A stretch of 64,000 nucleotides of DNA from Sympetrum striolatum (GCA_947579665.1 OX388348.1:14942001-15006000), one strand, 5' to 3'; positions 1-10,640 are shown, counted from the stretch's first letter. Notes: a model not told the origin generated them from the letters alone. Program-made: numbers and translations.

Positions 1-249
1 CCTCCCATCTCCAGCATTTTTAGTCGATGTTGAAAGGGATGAAGACTCCTAAAATCTAGAAATCATTGCACTGGTTTCTACATAAGAACGGATTTAGATT
101 TAACGAATCGAATTGCTGTATCTTCAGAATTATTAGAGTTGGTATTAAAATTAATAACTCTCGAGTTGCATGGTTGTTTAAGTGTCTGAGGATAAATGGT
201 ACCAAAACTTAAGTTATCGATTTCAATAAAAATCAACTAATAGAATAAT

Positions 250-480
250 TAAACCGTTTGCATTAATGGTAGTTACATGAAAATGGAGGATGATTTTCAA
301 TGCTTGGGCAGAATATTTTCTGAGGATGGATGGGCTGATAAAAAGGTGTATGAATTCAGGTAGAATAGGTATCTTAAAGAGTACAAGTTATGTATAGAAA
401 GGAGTATGTAAGTCCAGATAAAGCAGTATGCTAGGGTAAGATAATAAGAGTGATTATGATAAATAAGCGGTACACAGAGT
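250..480 (+). pseudogene. Decayed LINE reverse-transcriptase fragment (lineage A)
   Basis: Conceptual translation shows INGSYMKMEDDFQCLGRIF followed by SEDGWADKKVYEFR and then a stop. This matches the segment after the catalytic core in APE-type LINE reverse transcriptases, where Y-L-G-x-I-x-S-E-D-G-x-x-D-K-E is followed by a basic helix and the 'LYG.ETW' region. Upstream, about 200-250, a lysine/asparagine-rich stretch in shifted frames fits the usual 'LKINxxKTKxM' block. In-frame stops and frame changes show the copy is dead. The end near 480 is uncertain because similarity fades. The fragment at 6115-6300 is the C-terminal end expected of the same kind of ORF. Seen: motif and stops. Inferred: LINE origin. 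Confidence 0.55.
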
Positions 481-718
481 TCTTATCCAGAAAAGGGAAT
501 TATATGAGTGATAATGTATACATGTATATATGATTAAGTTAGTAATTGATAGCATAGTTCAAGTGCGCTGAAGATCCAATAACACATACTCTTTAGTGCG
601 TATATTACGAAAACTGTTAAGTTATCAATTAGGTTACTGTGTAATAGAAAGATTAAAATTTTGTACAGCTTCTCTAATAAGGATACTGTTCAATACGAAC
701 GCAAACTTGTTTCAGACA

Positions 719-880
719 TTGTGAATTAGTGAGGAAAGCAAAAGCCAGTTAGCTACCTCACTCCTCAATATGCCACATACCCTCTCCAGAGCTTGAGGCA
801 ACTAATGATTGAAGGCTCAAAAACCCTACCAGCCTTGGGGCTGATGACTGTACAAACATACGGACTTGTAATAGAGGTCT
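719..880 (+). repeat. Retroelement 3'-tail family, copy 1
   Basis: Contains CTACCTCACTCCTCA, then a block 'gaggcaactaatgattgaaggctc' (read in parts), then an AAAACCCTACCAGCC-like segment. The same blocks in the same order occur at 55595-55760, and parts of them near 35520 and 42840. The AAAGC..CTACCTCACTCC signature is typical of 3' untranslated tails of arthropod LINEs and of the SINEs that use them. It lies about 240 bp downstream of the LINE fragment at 250-480, so it may be the tail of the same insertion; that link is inference. Confidence 0.5.
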
Positions 881-1079
881 TAGTCTTAGTCTTGCATTTG
901 GAATTTTAGACACGACCTATGAAGTTATCTACCCATAAGACAACGAAATACTTTTAGGAAAATGGGATTTAAAACCACCACCAACATACAACAGATACAG
1001 AACAAAAAATAGGGGTTAACCACTAACGCTTGATAGCACAAACCACAATGAATTCCCTCCCAATTAATAAACACGGTGT

Positions 1080-1390
1080 TATTCTTTGCTTCCCCCCGCG
1101 CGCGGCGGTTAATCGCTAAAGCGTTGTTTCCCCCAGTTTTCCGCTAAGCGCTGTGGGTAAACGCAAAGTTTCAGGCATAGGATTAGCTAAATAAATGCAG
1201 AAAGACTGCCAAATGAGCGACACTAATTGCGAGCATAAAGGCGAGAAAGGGAAGCTTAACTCCCGAAATCTGTGGGTCGGTTTATTCCGAACTCAACCTG
1301 CCTAGAAGTGCTGGCGCAGGGGCGTTTGCTCTCTGTCGCTCGCGATCTGCCTCCATTCGTGTCAGACCGCAACTTTTGTATGACAGATCT
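1080..1390. other. CpG-rich island, no gene recognised
   Basis: GC-rich compared with the flanks, with a CCCCGCGCGCGGCGG core near 1095 and a further CpG cluster at 1310-1350. No long open frame and no recognisable product. It begins a pattern of similar islands across the window. Confidence 0.5.
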
Positions 1391-4300
1391 AATGGAATTG
1401 CTCGAAACTGAGAGTGATTTCACCGGATGATATTCGAAAATAAAGGAGTTTGGGTAATAAGTTATGATTGTGATAAAGTAGTAATTACTATTTCATGACA
1501 ACTGTATTCAACTAAGGGTTTATGTTATCTAATTTAAAGGTGTACTATTTTAAACATGTTTGTAAAAGCCTTTTAAAAATAATCATAGAATAAGTTAAAT
1601 AAAATATATTTAAATGAAAAAATATAATATTTATTATTTTTGACGAATCTCTTGGTCAAAGTAGTCTTTCAAATTTTTTTTTCAAAATTAACCATATGAT
1701 AAATATAATAATACCACGAAGAAAATTATAAATAATGTGAGATAGTTATTAATTAAAGTTTAAAATTATTATGTCTCTCGTTTTTTAGTTTTTGCGATAT
1801 TTACCTATGTATGATCTTATACGACGAACAAATAAATAATATTAATGGATAGAATATTGAATTATATAATAAGTCATATATAAATATAGATATAATATGA
1901 TTAAATTCTTAACGAATGAAGATTAATGTTTCATACGTGTTATTTAAGTGCTTACTGCCTATAATAAATAAAAATGGATGAAAAATATTCATCTGATAAA
2001 CATAATATTCGTTAAAATATTCTAACAAATTAACACACTTAATTCTAATTTTTCGTTTATTCGTTTTTAGCGATTTTGTGAATTTAATAGACTGCTTCCT
2101 ATCATGAAATATGCCATTACTTTATTGGCCATTGCCGCCAGTTTACATCGATTCAAAATGGGAGACTAAATCCATTTTTTAATCCAGTTTAACTCAAGAT
2201 GGCTAACATCCGGACATAATTATATCTAAACTCCCAACAGAAAATGAAAAAGAGCTCTTGAAAGGCAAAATCTCGACATGAACTTGTAAAATACCTGAAA
2301 ACCTCCAAAAGTTTAATGACATACTGTTTTGACTAGATTAACTTGCGGTTTTCTATGTCACGGAGTTTCTTAATTGACGCACTAAATTTGTTCTCTGTAG
2401 CAAGAGAAACGCGCATTGGAAACTTCATAGACAAGTCAATCTCCTTTTATCCAACTTTGTCGCGTTAATTAAACTGTTTTGTCCAGAAACGAAACTTTTG
2501 ATTCGACGTAGACTTCAAAAGACTCACCAATCGTCATGGGGATTTAATTTCATTTACCATTCATGGTCAACCACTGAAGAGACCCAAAACCTCGTTTTTA
2601 TGAAATCTTGCCTGTATATACAATAACTGTCGCCCGCTCGGGGGAAATAAAAGTATGAATAGCTTGGACCTACCGATTTGGCCTATTAAAATCTTTTAAG
2701 CAAGACTTGTTATTTTGGCTTTGTAGAGGCAAATGTCACGAAATTTGACCTATTATTAAACTAACGACGGTGGTTAAGCAATAGTCATTTAAAAATTCGG
2801 TACTGAAGCTTAAAGAGCGACAATGTTTATTCAAAGATAAGCCAATTGTATCTGACGCAATCAGAAGCATATACTGAAAAATGCTCAGTATCTGTGAGTA
2901 CAAATTATGTGCAATTGAATGACATATACGAAGGTAAAAAAAGTAAACAAAAACAAATTTTATGCAACAAATGAGTTATGTAATGAAATATATTTGTTTT
3001 AAAATTTAGTTTAAGGTCATCTTGCACATTTTTGGAGGTACCTAAACTGTTACGTAAAGACGGCTTTTTTATTTATTTTATTCTATTGAATGCGTTAGAA
3101 TAATTGAATTGGTTCATTTTATCATATGTCTGTCGAGATTCCCCTAAAAAATGAAACTATGCTATATTTATGAAGGGAACTAAAATGGAGAACATTTTTT
3201 ATATAAGCTCTGTTAATATAGCGTTTATTTTTCATTATATTTGACGCCATTAAATGATAAGTATTCCTTTGCTCAAAAATGTTATATTAGAGTGTTTTAT
3301 TTCCGCCTAATTAATAAGATTCTTCGAGCCACTAATTCTTAGCTAAAAATAGGAAAGTTCAGAACATACCAATTCAGTTACTTTTTCGTAGTTCTTGGGA
3401 TTCGCGCTCCCCTTTTTATTAGTAAATATAACATAGTTGTAACATTATTTACTTCATTCTGAGCAAATGCGTTTCCTTTCATCATTTACCTCAAAGTTGT
3501 AACTCCAAATGTAAAAAAATGTCACCTTATCTAGGAAGGAATTCCTCAGTCAACGTGCATATACCGCTCCGTACCTGTATTATTAAAAATAGTCCTATAA
3601 TATTATGTAAAAAAGTTATGGCTATAGGAGCTACACTAACCTTGAGAACAACTTATTTTTAAAAATACTCTTAAATTTAAGTTTTCTATTTTTCAATTTA
3701 TTACGGTGTAATTTGTTTTGCTATAATTTTAGAAAAATACCGACACAATACCACCTATCTGAAGCGTAAATGTATCATTATTATTAATATTAGTAATTAT
3801 TAAAATAATGGAAAATTAAATAAAGTAACGGTAAAATAAATACCGAAATAAAGGACATTAAATTATATCTGTAAACAACAATAAATAATTCCTCAGCTGT
3901 AGTAAATGTAAGATTTCATGAGAAGGGTACTTTATTTGGGCTTTGTCATCGATGTGTTTCTAATAAACAAGAATTTCTTCCATAGCAATACATATCCATT
4001 CACCTTATAGCGCATGAAGGATCAGAGAGAGGTCTCCAAAGCTATTTCCCCAATCGGCAAGATTCATAATAACGGGTCTCCAATAGCGTCGTATAGTCTC
4101 GTCTAAGACGTCCATGCAGTTGTAGAACCGTTATCGATTTGTATCAGAGCTTTGTAAGCACTTCTATCAAGAGTTGCTATATTGTATTTTATGCGACCTA
4201 CCGCAAGGTAAAACCTGTATCGTGTCTTGCGAGCATGTTCCTGCCAGTAGTGCCCCAGGCGATAAGATCCTAGCGAATTTCCCAGGAAGTATCGCAATTG

Positions 4301-4549
4301 GCTCTTAAGAATTCTTTTTATGGCGGGCTTGCGAAGTGAAATTGGAAAAGATTTTAGGCTTTCGAGAGAGACCTGCTTTCAGCAGTGCGATTCGTCTGCA
4401 ATTAGACTACCACTTTGAACAAGAACTGAGATCTTTAGTCCTTAAAACTCATGCGAGGGTTAGGCAAACAGGTTTATCATGTACACAATTTTTGAGATAT
4501 TTCTTGAAACTGGATATTTCGTGGTTCATTGGAAAATACCGAAATACGA
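1391..4549. other. AT-rich spacer without recognised gene
   Basis: Mostly A/T with many stops in all frames. The stretch 3950-4549 is less AT-rich and holds two short overlapping open frames on opposite strands (64 codons on - at 4103-4297, 73 codons on + at 4336-4557, the latter starting with GTG). Neither resembles a known family, so I do not call them genes. Confidence 0.5.
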
Positions 4550-4580
4550 CATTTTGATACGACTTTAACGTATCAAAATG
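4550..4580. repeat. Perfect 12-bp stem hairpin
   Basis: CATTTTGATACG (4550-4561) and CGTATCAAAATG (4569-4580) are exact reverse complements around a 7-base loop. The hairpin directly follows the small open frame that ends at 4557 and precedes an A-rich run. It could be a miniature inverted-repeat remnant or a chance palindrome in AT-rich DNA. Confidence 0.7.
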
Positions 4581-5560
4581 TATTAAAAAAATTAAGGAAA
4601 ATTATACGCGCAAAAATGTTTACATTCTTGCACTTATGTTAATTTATGCACTTTTGCATAGTTTTCTCTCTTGCAATAATCGTTCGATTTTATTAGAAGA
4701 TAATCTAATGAAGTTGACATGGAACCTAATTCATCTCATTGGTTGATAAAAAATAGATTTATTCTGGCTCTTGTGGAAGAAGATCGAAACCTGTCGTCCC
4801 AATAAATTCTGGTGGAATTATCTAAGGTAAGACTAAGTTTTTTTTATTTGTAAGCATTAAAAATAAAACTATATAATTTATCCCCACCGCAGGTGCCTAT
4901 TTTAACTTAAGTAGAAGGTATTATTTCTAAATAAGAACTAATAATTATTGTTGATAGATTTCATACAAATAAGCGGTCAAAAGATAATTCTAATCAATTC
5001 CACCGATCATAAGTTAGTTATACAGCTTAATTTTTCCGATATTACATCTAATTTGAGAAAAAATCCTACATAAACATCTAATTGCAGTATAGAGAACAAC
5101 ATAAATATACTTAGAAAAATATTGAAACTAAACAAAAACTCCAGGAAAACAAAAACGTAACGTGAGCTGATTAATCACAACAGAAATTTTTTAAGCAAAA
5201 TATAAAGAAAAAACTTAAATGCTTCGCGCATATAGTGAACAGATCCTAAATATACTGAATCTAATGAAACGAAATTCGGCTGCGTCCACAGAATTACTTT
5301 TTTTCTAGAAAACAGTTTCGAGGGATCTTCCTGAGTCCTAGTATCTATCAGGCTCTATCTATAGGCCTACTATACCTTATGCCGTTATATTAGCAACGGA
5401 TAAACTTCATAGAACAGTAATTAATATCTATAATGCTAATTTATAGGAAATAAAATAAACTTTACATGAAAATTTAACGACTTATGGAGACAGAAAACGG
5501 CAAAATAATCCCCCCACTTTCTTCATCACTCCAGCAAAGGATATCATAAATATTTATCAG
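4581..5560. other. AT-rich spacer
   Basis: No open frame, RNA gene or repeat copy recognised. Confidence 0.5.
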
Positions 5561-6010
5561 CATTTACGGCTTCGAAACCTCTCCCTCCGAGGCTTAACAG
5601 TTTTCATTTTGAGCATCACACCCTTAAATAATACCTCAGCCTCGGGAACAGAGATCACCACATCGCTAAATCCGCCGAGTGCGATAAATTTCATCCGTTC
5701 GTCCCTCCCCCAGACGGCGCGGGAATTCGAAGCGGGGATCGGCAGTGCGGAAGGACGCCCGTGCGGTGACAATGAAGACTCGTATTGCTCTCAACGGGAT
5801 CTTAGCCCGCGGCGATGTGGCGTACATCTGCCCGGGAGATTGAGATGGGAGGAGGGGTTGGAATCGGTTGTTTGCAAGCGCCACGCAGAACAATAGAAGC
5901 GGGGAGGACCGATACAGCCCGGCTTAGCTCGTGGCCCTCTGGCCAACGGAGGACCCTGGGAACGTGAAATGTTAAAATGCGATGCCCCTAAGTGAGGCGG
6001 GGTTCATTTC
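5561..6010. other. CpG-rich island with overlapping short frames
   Basis: GC- and CpG-rich block with open frames on both strands (95 codons on + at 5609-5896; 71 and 75 codons on -). Low stop density is expected at this base composition, and none of the translations shows a known domain. An exon cannot be excluded, but there is no positive support. Confidence 0.45.
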
Positions 6011-6114
6011 CTCGAAACTGCAGGATTATCTTTGGAGAACTTTTAAATTGAACTTTAACACCCGATATCATAACATAACAGAAATATCAGTATATCAGAT
6101 TAATCAGAATATCA

Positions 6115-6300
6115 GAAGATGTGAGAGGATCAAATACTGAGGGTAATGGGTTTGGTGAAGACTGTGATTGAGGGTAGAATTCAGTGGAGAAGAAGAGAAG
6201 AAGACAAAGACCAAAGATGTTGGATGACATAAGGCGTAGGGATATCTATGAGGAAATGAAGGAGATGGCACTGAAAATAGATTTTTGATTTTACATGAAC
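6115..6300 (+). pseudogene. Decayed LINE ORF C-terminus (lineage A)
   Basis: One frame gives LVKTVIEGRIQWRRR followed by acidic/basic residues and WM; after a one-base frame shift the next frame gives DDIRRRDIYEEMKEMALKID. Together they match the end of many insect LINE polyproteins, where a 'tvieGrieGkr.rGRpR' block is followed by 'lDDikk...YeeMKe.a'. The copy has a frame shift and a stop, so it is inactive. The RT fragment at 250-480 is an earlier part of the same kind of ORF, but the two are almost 6 kb apart and need not come from one insertion. The boundaries are those of the recognisable protein similarity. Confidence 0.65.
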
Positions 6301-6344
6301 CTACCGAAAGGCAGAACACTCGAGTATGTATGTATCCTATGAAA

Positions 6345-6390
6345 TGAACGATAGCTTGGCATCACTGTGGTCGCTGGTTCGGATACTGAT
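6345..6390 (+). pseudogene. tRNA-like relic with internal deletion
   Basis: GATAGCTTGGC (6350-6360) resembles an A box and GGTCGCTGGTTCGGATAC (6369-6386) a T-arm/B box like that of insect tRNA-Tyr. Only 8 bases separate them, so the anticodon arm is missing. Most likely a truncated tRNA-derived SINE head. No functional tRNA is possible. Confidence 0.35.
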
Positions 6391-6499
6391 TAAGGCATGG
6401 TTGTTTGTGTTAAAAGGGTTAATTGTAGTAAATGGTATAATTTTTATTGTAGTTTGAAGAATAGTCTTTGTAGACTAAAATTCGCATAATAACATCTTC

Positions 6500-6523
6500 A
6501 TTATTATTATTATTATTAATAAT
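6500..6523. repeat. (ATT)n microsatellite
   Basis: About six ATT units with an interrupted end. Confidence 0.85.
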
Positions 6524-6611
6524 CACGTAATCTTTTCCACAAATACCAACTTCTGAAGCCATACTTTCATTCGAATTATTATCATGTTCCCTTAGTGTAA
6601 CTTACAAATGA

Positions 6612-7110
6612 TTGTTATCATCGGTTAGCTACATAATTAAGAATATAAACTTTACCATTTCAAGGGATACTGAAAAATTGACTAATTTCCCCAATTGTAA
6701 AAATTCAATTTTAGAAAGTTATTCGTATGTTTGTAGTGTATGGAACCCTGCCGAGAAACGTCATATTCGGGATTTAGAAGGGTTACAACGAAAGGCGATA
6801 CTATTTATAAAAAAATTACTGCAATAAAATAGTGAGTGTTACTCAGATGATACAGGATGCGGGATGGAAATAATTAGAAGATAGAAGATTAATTCAAAGG
6901 ATAAGTTTTAAGTTCTGAGAAATTACGTTCTTAGAAGATGGAAAGGATGTAATGCGACCTTCTTGTTATATAGGCCGTTCTGATGCTGCGATAAATATCA
7001 GAGAAATAGATGCTGGGACGAATCGTTTTAAGAAATCATTTGTCCGCGAACGATACGCGAAAGCAATCGATTAGGAAAATAATAATAATAAAAGGCCTTT
7101 ATTCGGGCGA
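6612..7110 (+). pseudogene. Decayed LINE reverse-transcriptase 3' end (lineage B)
   Basis: The frame ending at 6827 reads SILESYSYVCSVWNPAEKRH then IRDLEGLQRKAILFI, the hallmark 'ileY.ssVWdP....i..LE.vQRrAarFi' block of Jockey/CR1-like RT proteins. About 10 bases further on, translation continues as TQMIQDAGWK*LEDRRL, IQRISFKF*EITFLED and, near 7015-7068, TNRFKKSFVRERYAKAID and a stop. These correspond to the 'L...L..RR...Rl..fykI' and 'R...YrnSFFPrtIreWN' motifs that close such ORFs. Two internal stops and a lost reading phase show a dead copy. An AATAATAATAATAAAAGG stretch just after the stop (about 7077-7095) could be the remnant 3' simple-repeat tail. The 5' part is absent. Confidence 0.75.
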
Positions 7111-7622
7111 GATTGAGACTAGGAAGTCTCTTCTTACATCTAACCCATCGTCATATGAGAAACACAAAGAAAGAGATATTTTGCAAAAGTACACGAAGAA
7201 CACTAATACGTAAATTTAAAAAAAAAACCTAAGCTGAGGGCTCAGGAAAATAATTCCACTGTAGGAAAACACTCACAGGAAGGGGAGTGTGAAAAAGCTG
7301 CGAAACCTACAGATAGAAAACTATATTTTGTGATGAAGGAGAATAAAAAGAGTTACAAAAGACAAGCAGAGAATAGATAAAAATTATCCAAAAGAGATAG
7401 GGGAAAAACACACATTCACTACAAGCAATCAAATCAAATAAAATATCTTCACAAATGACGCTAATTCTAAATTTCAAGAACTGTAGCATAAAAAAGGATA
7501 AAACACATAAGAATATTTCAAGAATAATAAAACGGTTAAATTAGATTAAATTAGTTGAGAATGAATAAAATAATCAAAAACATAGAGTTTATATGAAATT
7601 GGACAAAGACAATATGAAAAAA
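7111..7622. other. AT-rich spacer before the HINE-like pair
   Basis: Contains an A-tract at about 7217-7227 that may be a retroelement tail. Otherwise nothing recognised. It ends in an A6 run abutting the element at 7623. Confidence 0.45.
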
Positions 7623-7836
7623 TCTGATGTGGCCAGCACATGACTTTCTCCATATATATAAGATGTAAATATTTATCTACCGCAGTAATTTCGAACTCTA
7701 TATTCCATCTAAACTTGGAATATGAGTGATTAATATATATATATTATTATCTTTGACGCCAAAAACATGAATAATAATAATTTACGGGACATGATCGATG
7801 AAAAACGATGAAATTGGCATTTCGCCCATAGAGCCC

Positions 7837-8469
7837 AGAGCGCCCACAAAGTACATAATCAGCAACTTCCGGTTTATCAGTATTTCATGAATAACTCCTA
7901 CACAATCAGTGATACAAAAATATGTTTCAACCAAAAGTTATAGTAAATTTTATTTTCTAAAACTTTTATAAATAATAGTATATACCTAAATATCATATTT
8001 ACGGAGATATTTTGAAAACCGGAAATGAGCTTTGAAGAATACAGCTCGACTTCCGGTAAACCGATTTCCTCCAAAAACTAATCAACTCTTAAGAAACTAA
8101 ATAAAGTTATATATATGAAATTTGGTGTTGATATAATGCATCGTTTTTAAGTTAGAGCGCCCACAAAGTACATAACGGCTACTTCCGGTTTATCGGTATT
8201 TCACGAATAACTCCTAATCAACCGGTGATACAAAAATATGTTAAATACAAAAGTTATAGTAAATTACATTATCTAAAACTTTTATAAGTAATACAATGCA
8301 CGTATATATCATATTTATGGAGATATTTTGAAAACTGGAAATGAGCTATAATGAATGAAGCTCGACTTCCGGTTGACCGATTTACTCCAAAAACTAATCA
8401 ACTCTGACAGCACACACCACAGTACTATATACCAAGTTTGGTATTAATACGACTAATAGTTTTCACGAT
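7837..8469 (+). repeat. Two 317-bp tandem units inside copy 1
   Basis: Units begin AGAGCGCCCAC at 7837 and 8154, and a third start at 8470 runs into the CA tract. Each unit holds ACTTCCGGTTTATC near its start and, near its end, CCGGAAATGAGCT facing AGCTCGACTTCCGG, a long hairpin (first unit about 8020-8061). Confidence 0.9.
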
Positions 8470-8481
8470 AGAGCGCCCACT

Positions 8482-8499
8482 AACACACACACACATACA

Positions 8500-8540
<41 letters not shown>

Positions 8541-8543
8541 ACA
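8482..8543. repeat. (CA)n microsatellite in copy 1
   Basis: Interrupted CA tract at the fixed internal position found in all four element copies. Confidence 0.95.
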
Positions 8544-8637
8544 GACATCATTCCGAAAATAGTCAAAACGTGTTCTAGGGACCTCAAAACATGTATTTCC
8601 GTTGAAATCTCGAAGTCGAATGTTTTCATGAAAACAA

Positions 8638-8670
8638 TACTTTCTCTATACTTCGTATATGGAGAAAGTA
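8638..8670. repeat. 3'-terminal hairpin of copy 1
   Basis: TACTTTCTC pairs with GAGAAAGTA and, inside it, TATAC pairs with GTATA around TTC, with a two-base bulge. The same hairpin ends copies 2, 3 and 4. It resembles the 3' palindrome thought to mark the end of rolling-circle transposition. Confidence 0.8.
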
Positions 8671-8674
8671 AAAA

Positions 8675-9532
8675 TCTGATGTGGCCAGCACATGACTTTC
8701 TCCATATATATAAGATGTAAATATGTATCTACGGCAGTATTTTCGAAATCTATATTCAATCTAAACTTGGAAGATAAGTGATTAATTTCTTTCATATTAT
8801 CTTTGACGTCACAAACATTATAAATAATATTTTTTGGGACATGTTCGATGAAAAACGATGAAATTTGCTTTTCGCCCCAGCGCCCAGAGCGCCCACAACG
8901 TACATAATCAACAACTTCCGGTTTATCAGTATTTCACAAATAACTCCTACACAATTAGTGATACAAAAATATGTTTTAAACAAACGTTATAGTAAAATAC
9001 ATTTACTAAAACTTTTATAAATAATAGTATATACCTAAATATGATATTTATGGAGATATTTTGAATACCGGAAATGACCATTGTAGACTGAAGCTCGACT
9101 TCCGGTTAACCGATTTACTCCAAAAACTAATCAACTCTAACGACATCAACCGAAATACTATATATGAAATTTTGTGTTGATCCGAAAAGTACTTTTCATG
9201 TTAGAGCGCCCACAAAGTACATAATCAGCTACCTCCGTTTTATCAGTATTTCACGAATAACTCCTAATCAACCGGTGATACAAAAATATGTTAAATACAA
9301 AAATTATAGTAAACTACATTTTCTAAAACTTTTATACGGTATACAATATACCTATATATCAAATTTATGGAGATATTTTGAAAACCGGAAATAAGCTTTG
9401 ATGAATAAAGCTCAACTTACGGTTAACCAATATACTCCAAAAACTAATCAACTCTGACAGCACACACGACAGTACTATATATGAATTTTGGTATTGATAC
9501 GACTAATACTTTTCACGTTAGAGCGCCCACTA

Positions 9533-9574
<42 letters not shown>

Positions 9575-9708
9575 ACAGACATCATTCCAAAAATGGTCAA
9601 AACATGTTCTAGGGATCCCAAAACATGTATTTCCGTTGAAATCTCGAAGTCGAATTTTTTCATGAAAACAATACTTTCTCTATACTTCGTATATGGAGAA
9701 AGTAAAAA
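8675..9708 (+). mobile_element. HINE/DINE-1-like element, copy 2 (tandem)
   Basis: Starts directly where copy 1 ends: GTAAAAA of copy 1 runs straight into TCTGATGTGG of copy 2, so the two share one A5 junction in head-to-tail order. Internal AGAGCGCCCAC unit starts lie at 8886, 9203 and 9520 (317-bp period), then a CA tract (9534-9578), then the 3' hairpin and a longer A run. Sequence is close to copy 1, with scattered substitutions. Head-to-tail arrays are known for DINE-1/HINE elements and are expected from read-through of the termination hairpin. Confidence 0.6.
9534..9578. repeat. (CA)n microsatellite in copy 2
   Basis: Purer and shorter CA tract than in copy 1, at the same internal position. 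Confidence 0.95.
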
Positions 9709-10080
9709 AAATTCAAAAATAAAAATAAATTTTTAAAATAGCCTAGGTTACCTTATCGTTAATTATGTACATATATATTTATATTCAAGTACTCAAGCAG
9801 AGTAAATATACTAAATAGAGTCAAGGTGATCGCACCTGCTGATTTGCATAGACCATAAATAAACATCCATTGCACCTAGTAATAAATCATGCACTTCCTA
9901 ATACGCGACAACTCTTTTTCAGTAGTTTATACCTTGAAATAATTTATGAAATGGTTTTCACTGTCCGGCTTGTATAAGCACTTCAGTTGGTTGGAGTTAT
10001 TGGTATTGCCAATAGTTCACGCTGTCTCCTCACTACGAGGACACTTTTTTTCCGAGAGCACCCCAGGCATGCTCGAAACA
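9709..10080. other. AT-rich spacer
   Basis: No gene or repeat copy recognised. Confidence 0.45.
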
Positions 10081-10640
10081 CAGAAAAAACGAAATAAAAA
10101 ACAAGGAAAATCTCCAGGATGTGGAAGACAGTCATTTCCTGGATCTTGGCAAGGAGTTGGAGGCATAAAAAGCTCGCCCCTTAATCCTCGGGAGATAAGG
10201 GATTAATGCTCTGTGGGAATGCTGATTCATTGGAAAACGCGACGCGGGGCGATGCTGACGTTTTCTTTGGTGACTTGTGTAGGGAAAGAGAAAGGGGATG
10301 AGATCCCGGCGTGAGATTCCCCGACTCATAACTGACATTGGAAATGTCGCATTAGCGGAGGGAGTGATGAGGGTCAGAGGACGGGAAAGCCTTCCTAGGT
10401 AACGAGGTCTTCCTTCATCTTCGTGGGGGGGCGTGAAGACGCGAGAATGCGTGCCTCCATTGCCGCAACCGCAGGGATACACATAACCCTCGTTTAATTT
10501 GATTTGGGAGACGTCGGGGGGGAATCGAAATGGGCGAAAGTGATTTTCTAAAATCGGAGTTGTCGTGGATGGAATCGACGATTAAGCTGGCGAAGGAGTT
10601 TTTGGTTAATGCTCCTCGTTATCTAGGCTCAAGCCGCTTC
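10081..10640. other. GC/CpG-richer island
   Basis: Higher GC, open frames on both strands (116 codons on - at 10132-10482; 94 codons on + at 10530-10814) with no recognisable domain. The frames overlap antiparallel, which argues against coding. Confidence 0.4.

Larger units (their letters stand above)
7623..8674 (+). mobile_element. HINE/DINE-1-like non-autonomous element, copy 1
   Basis: First of four copies of a ~1.05-kb repeat. The 5' end is TCTGATGTGGCCAGCACATG, in which ATGTG(GCCAG)CACAT at 7627-7641 forms a hairpin. It is followed at once by ACTTTCTCCATATA (7643-7656). The 3' end carries the inverted copy of that 14-mer (8656-8669) inside a larger hairpin (8638-8670) and finishes GTAAAAA. 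Inside are two 317-bp tandem units (from 7837 and 8154, third start at 8470) and a CA tract (8482-8543). No ORF. Terminal hairpins, subterminal inverted repeats, internal tandem repeats and a microsatellite are the features of Helentron-derived HINE/DINE-1 elements, which move by rolling-circle replication using proteins supplied elsewhere. The classification is inference; the repeat and its boundaries come from comparing all four copies. No CTRR end as in canonical Helitrons. Confidence 0.6.

Noticed and set aside
7010..7213. 67-codon frame
   Set aside because: Shadow of the LINE 3' end, which is read in another phase; downstream part is tail sequence.
7837..8470. CRISPR-like spaced repeats
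   Set aside because: 317-bp units in a eukaryotic mobile element; no short repeats with unique spacers anywhere in the window.
9475..9736. Frames coding (THTH)n or (VCVC)n at CA/TG tracts, also at 16371-16622 and 33181-33402
   Set aside because: Read-through of dinucleotide repeats and element DNA; not proteins.
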